Shown here one piece after another: positions 60,232 through 64,000 of a stretch of 64,000 nt of DNA. This DNA comes from Allium sativum (taxonomy: Eukaryota > Streptophyta > Magnoliopsida > Asparagales > Amaryllidaceae). The stretch is from assembly GCA_030737875.1 (NCBI GenBank), contig CM060922.1, positions 753,993,603 to 754,057,602 of the forward strand, in the 5' to 3' direction. A program made the position numbers and the translations under genes. Each line of letters opens with the position of its first letter. Positions within the stretch are counted from its first letter, which is position 1. The notes beneath the pieces were generated by a model, which was not told where the DNA came from, did not search any database, and saw only the letters and a program-made list of their open reading frames with translations.

Positions 60232-60973
60232 GATTTTAGCGTGCTATGAAAGGAATGACTTCCTTCTATTTGCTTAAGGATTTGGATTGCTCTAGGGTCT
60301 GGCTATAATGAAAAGAAAGAAATGAATGTTACCACTCAGGCTGATGGTGCTGGATTGGAAGGAGGTTAGGCGGCTTCCTCCACTGGAAACCCATTTGTCT
60401 ATATAATTTAGGAAGAGATGGATAGAGTGATTAAGGAACTGGAATCATGCTTGGAATGGTATGAAGGAATTCTCAGATGACAAGAGGAGATGATGAACAC
60501 TTTTCTCTTAAGGTTGGATGAAGTTGGAAGGCCGACAAACCAAAGGATGAATTTTAGAGAAGGACCAAGTGGCATACAAGAGGCAGGTTAGGGTTGGGGG
60601 AAACCCACGAACTTGCCTTAGATCAGTATCGATCTGATCCGGTTCGGCTATGGGACAACTCCCATGATTACCATGGCATGCCTTATGACAAATCATCTCG
60701 TCGTACTCTGAATGTTGATTCTGATGACTTAGCTCAAGCGCAAGGATGCATGTGATTGGATGATGGAATAGCTCTTACAAGTTATGGAATTCGGCTTGTA
60801 CTAGAGACCGCCTCAAATTGGGATTGTGCCAGATGGTAACATCATGGAACAACTTATGATCTCTTCTGGACTTAACACTGGGGGCATTAGTGTAGGATCA
60901 GATGATCGGTGACAGCTTCTCGGCGATAGAAATCGGATTGTGGATATGATTTAATGCGTTTCTTAAGGTGTGA
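60232..60973 (+). repeat. Flank of the gag-only element: old LTR-element internal debris
   Basis: Continues the sequence split at 37847. A plus-frame reads EEMDRVIKELESCLEWYEGI, then a stop, then a LRLDEVGRPTNQRM-like stretch, loosely like a coiled-coil gag. GATC-rich GATCAGTATCGATCTGATCC is like that at 37380-37420. Not assigned. Confidence 0.3.
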
Positions 60974-62166
60974 TGTAACACTCCACACTTTTCTGTGCCC
61001 AAATTTCGACAAAAATCGAAACTCGAACACATCCAAGCATGGAGCGTGTAAATCTGGTATTTGTAAATAAATGAGCATGAGCATAATCAGGGTGCGATAA
61101 GATAATTCATAGCGGAAACAAAAATAGAATAAACTAGTATTAACTCAAGCAACTACCTTTGTAAAGTAAGTTACTTTGCCAATACCAAGCATCAGAGAGA
61201 ATGAGAACCGAAAGCCAAACTTAAACACCTGTGAGAACCCAACCTTCTCTAGAAAACCTGGGTGCTAGTAATGTGGAGGGGGGTCAAAACAACAAGATTT
61301 TGGTGAATAGGAAATGTACAACACATATTATAATACATAGATGCATCCCGTTTGGTTCAACCCAAGATGTATGCCTACTCAGGTTAGCGATTCTAGCCTA
61401 ACCTTGTAAAGTTTATGCACGACTCTACTATTCTTCCCAAAGTAGTATTCCCAAGTATGATATCGAGATCGAACGTCTATGCATATATTTAGGAAGCCTT
61501 TACACCAGAACATAGCTGGTTATTTAACTGAGTGTGAACCCCAATACGGAGTTTTATATAATTCACCCATCCCTTAAATTTTAATGCCTCACTATTAATG
61601 ATAGATAGGGTGGATTCTCCCTGATCGGTTAAGACCCTAGGCGGACCTATTGGTCACTTATTATCTCTCAATAGTATATTCAACGTTAACATAAATTAGA
61701 GGGCACTAACTACGGGGCCCTACTAGTTAAGGCTTCCGTAATTTACGCATATACCCTTGCCCCATGTAAGGTAAGAGATGGTATTTTATCGTCGCTATAC
61801 CATCCAGCTGACCTTATTGGATAACCTCCTTAGTCGCTTATTACTTCCCGTAGGATAGGTAGCCATATCTGACGTTTTAAGTTTCCAAATTTGGGTAGGC
61901 CCTATACACTCACACCATTTAAGGCCCATAAACTGAAAGACCTATTCCCAGGTGGACTCTTCAACCCCAGCCATTTAAGACCTGGGAAGCGGACTATACG
62001 CGAAATTAAATTCGTACCCCAATAGCCTTTAATACCTTTCCCAATTGGGATAAAGTGGGCTAAGTCCTTTCTGTTTAATTTCTCCTTATGGAAATACTAT
62101 ATGCACACGATTCATTATCATCACGGGTTCCTATGGTTAATAATATTTTCATCATTAACCTACTAA
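60974..62166 (-). repeat. Partial LTR of a third gypsy family, minus orientation
   Basis: Opens TGTAACACTCCACAC like the plus-strand edge of the Gypsy-1 and Gypsy-2 LTRs. It keeps their order (CATAGCGGAAAC, AAAACAACA, ACGGGGCCCTACTAG). It stops before the hairpin region, where a plus-oriented LTR begins. The flank before it is AGGTGA. Confidence 0.6.
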
Positions 62167-62435
62167 GTCCAACCCGTATTTTCTGTGAACATAAAAGTAA
62201 CAAAACAAAGTATACTTAATTTTTTAAAAGAAGAATTAAGGGAAACGGGTTACACCATTGCGTTCATCTCAGAATTCTGCTTGAGATAGAGTCCGAGTTT
62301 GCATAAATCGGACTCCGTACGAAGAAGTTATGGCCTTAAGAAGTTTCAGGAATTTAAATAAATTAAAACAACTCAGATTTAAGTTTGGAATTCAAGCACA
62401 CACCCGGGCTGGGCGGGAAATTTCCCGCCTAGGAC

Positions 62436-62517
62436 CCAGGTCGACCAGGGGGTCGACTTGGGGGTCGACCAGGGGGTCGACTTGGGTCACATAGGTCGAC
62501 CTGGGGGTCAACCTCCC
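62436..62517 (+). promoter_or_regulatory. GTCGAC cluster, third family
   Basis: Five GTCGAC sites plus a GTCAAC variant in tandem CAGGGGGTCGACTTGGGGG-like units, about 80 bases upstream of the TATA box. Confidence 0.7.
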
Positions 62518-62593
62518 CCTATTTCCAAATCCCAAGACTGGTTCGTTTTTCTGTATTTGGACGCCCGTTCTGACCAGATTCGTTGATCCCTAT

Positions 62594-62601
62594 GCTATAT
62601 A
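62594..62601 (+). promoter_or_regulatory. TATA box, third family LTR
   Basis: TATATAAA in GCTATATAAACACCCCC, followed by a C-rich and CT-rich start region typical of plant promoters. Confidence 0.65.
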
Positions 62602-63657
62602 AACACCCCCAAACCCCACTTTCTCTCCACACCAAACCATTGTAACGCTATGCTACCTCAATTCTAATTAAAATAAATCAATGGCGTCTCTACTCTGTTG
62701 AGACCTAAGCTAGAACTAGTGCTTCTTCTTCTTCTTCCAATCTGAATAGGATTAAAAGAGAACAACTACAACCCTTTTTCTTTTAGAATCCAACCAAGGT
62801 GAGTACAGTTATTTTCAGATATGAAATTTAATTATGATCTTGACATGGTTATAAATCTGAATTTGAGATTATGCATATTCTTGTTTATCAGATTTGTTTT
62901 TCTGTGTAGATCTATTTTATTTATATTATAGTAACTATTCTGTATCTCTTCCTTCCTTCTGTTCTATAGCCAGGCTACCACGAGCCTGAGCCAAATCTCA
63001 TAAGAGATTGACGCACGAACGCTAAATTTGGGGAAAATAGTGAATGATGCGTAATTAGACATGACTGATTTATGAATGATTTGAGAAAAGAACATATGTT
63101 GTAATTTAAGATCTGGGTCTAGGCATACTATATATGATAGTTTGTGATTTGGAAGAAGGAGAATTATTGTGTATATGACTTAGGCGCAAAGATCTATATT
63201 ATAATAGGATAACTATTAAATGTGAATACGCCTAAATGGGGATTTAGGATATTAGGCATACACTAAAATCAAAGGATATAATTTGGCATAATTCATATTG
63301 TATATATATCATGATTTGGGGTTTTTGGAGAATATTCTATATTGTGTAAATTTAACTAAAATTTGGGGCATATATTATATTGTGAATTATGACCATAATT
63401 TGGGCATGTAAAATTAGGCTTAATTTTATGATTAAATCTGTTAAATTGCCTAATCTGCTAAATCTGTTGAAACTTAATACGGTAATTTGAGGTATGAAAA
63501 TCTTTAGGCTCGATCTAAAATTGAGCAAAACAAGTTAATAGAACTTTGAATAATCTGTTGTAACTTGTAAAGAAGTTCAATTTGTTGAATTGACATAATT
63601 AATCTGATATTGGCATAATCTGTTAATGAATACTTTAGCTAAAAATAAGAATGCTGA

Positions 63658-63748
63658 GACACGAGGTTAGACTGTTTGCGGTACAAGCCTGCCCGGACCC
63701 AACCGGCTTAACCAACAACCGAAAATTGTCAGTCTAATGTGAGAGGTC
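63658..63748 (+). other. Conserved hairpin module, first, third family
   Basis: Outer stem TTAGACTG/CAGTCTAA perfect (63667-63674 with 63730-63737), inner CGGT/ACCG, CCGG pair and CTTAACCA core. Flanks ACACGAGG and TGTGAGAGGTC. Confidence 0.78.
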
Positions 63749-63773
63749 GTAAGCATAGCTAAAAGATGCTTAT

Positions 63774-63864
63774 ACACGAGGTTGGGTCTAGCTTGTGGCA
63801 GATGTCTGCCCGGAACCGCCCGGCACATCCAGCGGCCACAAGCTACCGACCTAATGTGAGAGGT
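63774..63864 (+). other. Conserved hairpin module, second, third family
   Basis: A perfect 11-bp stem TAGCTTGTGGC/GCCACAAGCTA (63789-63799 with 63835-63845) and outer TTGGGTC/GACCTAA. The loop holds CCCGGAACCGCCCGG. Same flanks as the first module. Confidence 0.8.
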
Positions 63865-64000
63865 CTGTGCATTAGTAATTAATTAATGCAAATCTAGGAC
63901 AAATATGATGCTTAGAACATGTTGGGTGGATAAGGTTAAATCAACTGGGCGGATGAATCTAATAAACCCATTTCGTAAATCTGTAGGCCCAATACAAGGT

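Larger units (their letters stand above)
62167..64000 (+). repeat. Partial LTR of the third gypsy family, plus orientation, runs off window
   Basis: Opens with AACCCGTATTTTCTGTG (the Gypsy-1 LTR starts TGTAACAACCCGTATTTTC) and keeps AAGGGAAACGGGTTACACC and ATTGCGTTC. It then has the GTCGAC cluster, a TATA box and the hairpin module pair, in Gypsy-1 sense order. The exact TG start is missing or diverged. Confidence 0.65.

Overview
This is nuclear DNA from an angiosperm, probably a eudicot with a transposon-rich genome. The evidence is plant-type Ty1/copia and Ty3/gypsy LTR retrotransposons primed by initiator tRNA-Met, hAT elements, Helitrons, a tRNA-derived SINE, plastid-derived gene fragments, and a split host gene with GT-AG introns. 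There is no bacterial-style gene organisation. The species cannot be named from the sequence.

The one host gene I can support lies on the minus strand, from 35197 down to 96. Four short coding exons (35083-35197, 27492-27560, 835-941, 96-188) join in frame into a 127-residue protein. It has a mitochondrial-type N-terminus and a single RRM, and resembles the organelle RRM (ORRM2-like) / mitochondrial glycine-rich RNA-binding family. None of the exons appears as a meaningful single ORF. Intron 2 is about 26.5 kb and intron 1 about 7.5 kb, and both are filled with mobile DNA.

Intron 2 (942-27491) holds, from low to high coordinate: two tandem Helitron-like elements (about 971-3760 and 3761-4500), the first carrying a SINE and a solo LTR; a decayed minus-strand copia element (4823-10981) that has itself received a 1.0-kb hAT element (6899-7943); a very decayed copia remnant (about 11150-13850); LTR-like debris; and a young, nearly intact chromodomain-type gypsy element, here Gypsy-1 (14453-26068), with 3.2-kb LTRs and a perfect CTATG target duplication. 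Intron 1 (27561-35082) holds hAT-like terminal repeats nested inside each other. These enclose a mosaic of organellar fragments (ycf2 in both orientations, petD, petB, rpoC1, LSU rRNA).

Upstream of the gene (35198-37847) there is MITE-like and LTR-like debris. It is followed by a 22.4-kb nest: a non-autonomous, gag-only copia-type element (37848-60231, TSD GATTT) interrupted by a second, decayed gypsy element, Gypsy-2 (44574-55991). After that come debris (60232-60973) and two oppositely oriented partial LTRs of a third related gypsy family (60974-64000), running off the window.

The most interesting structure is in the gypsy LTRs. All three families carry, about 1.1-1.4 kb downstream of a TATA box, two tandem hairpin modules of about 90-100 nt. 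Their stems show compensatory base changes between copies while the loop core (CCGG-ACC-N-CCGGCTTAACCA) is kept. Upstream of the TATA box each family has a cluster of GTCGAC palindromes. Two of the families also have tandem TATGCAAGTT repeats (rich in upstream AUGs) and a second, smaller hairpin repeat between the TATA box and the modules. I read this as a conserved, structured, multi-kilobase RNA leader of unknown function.
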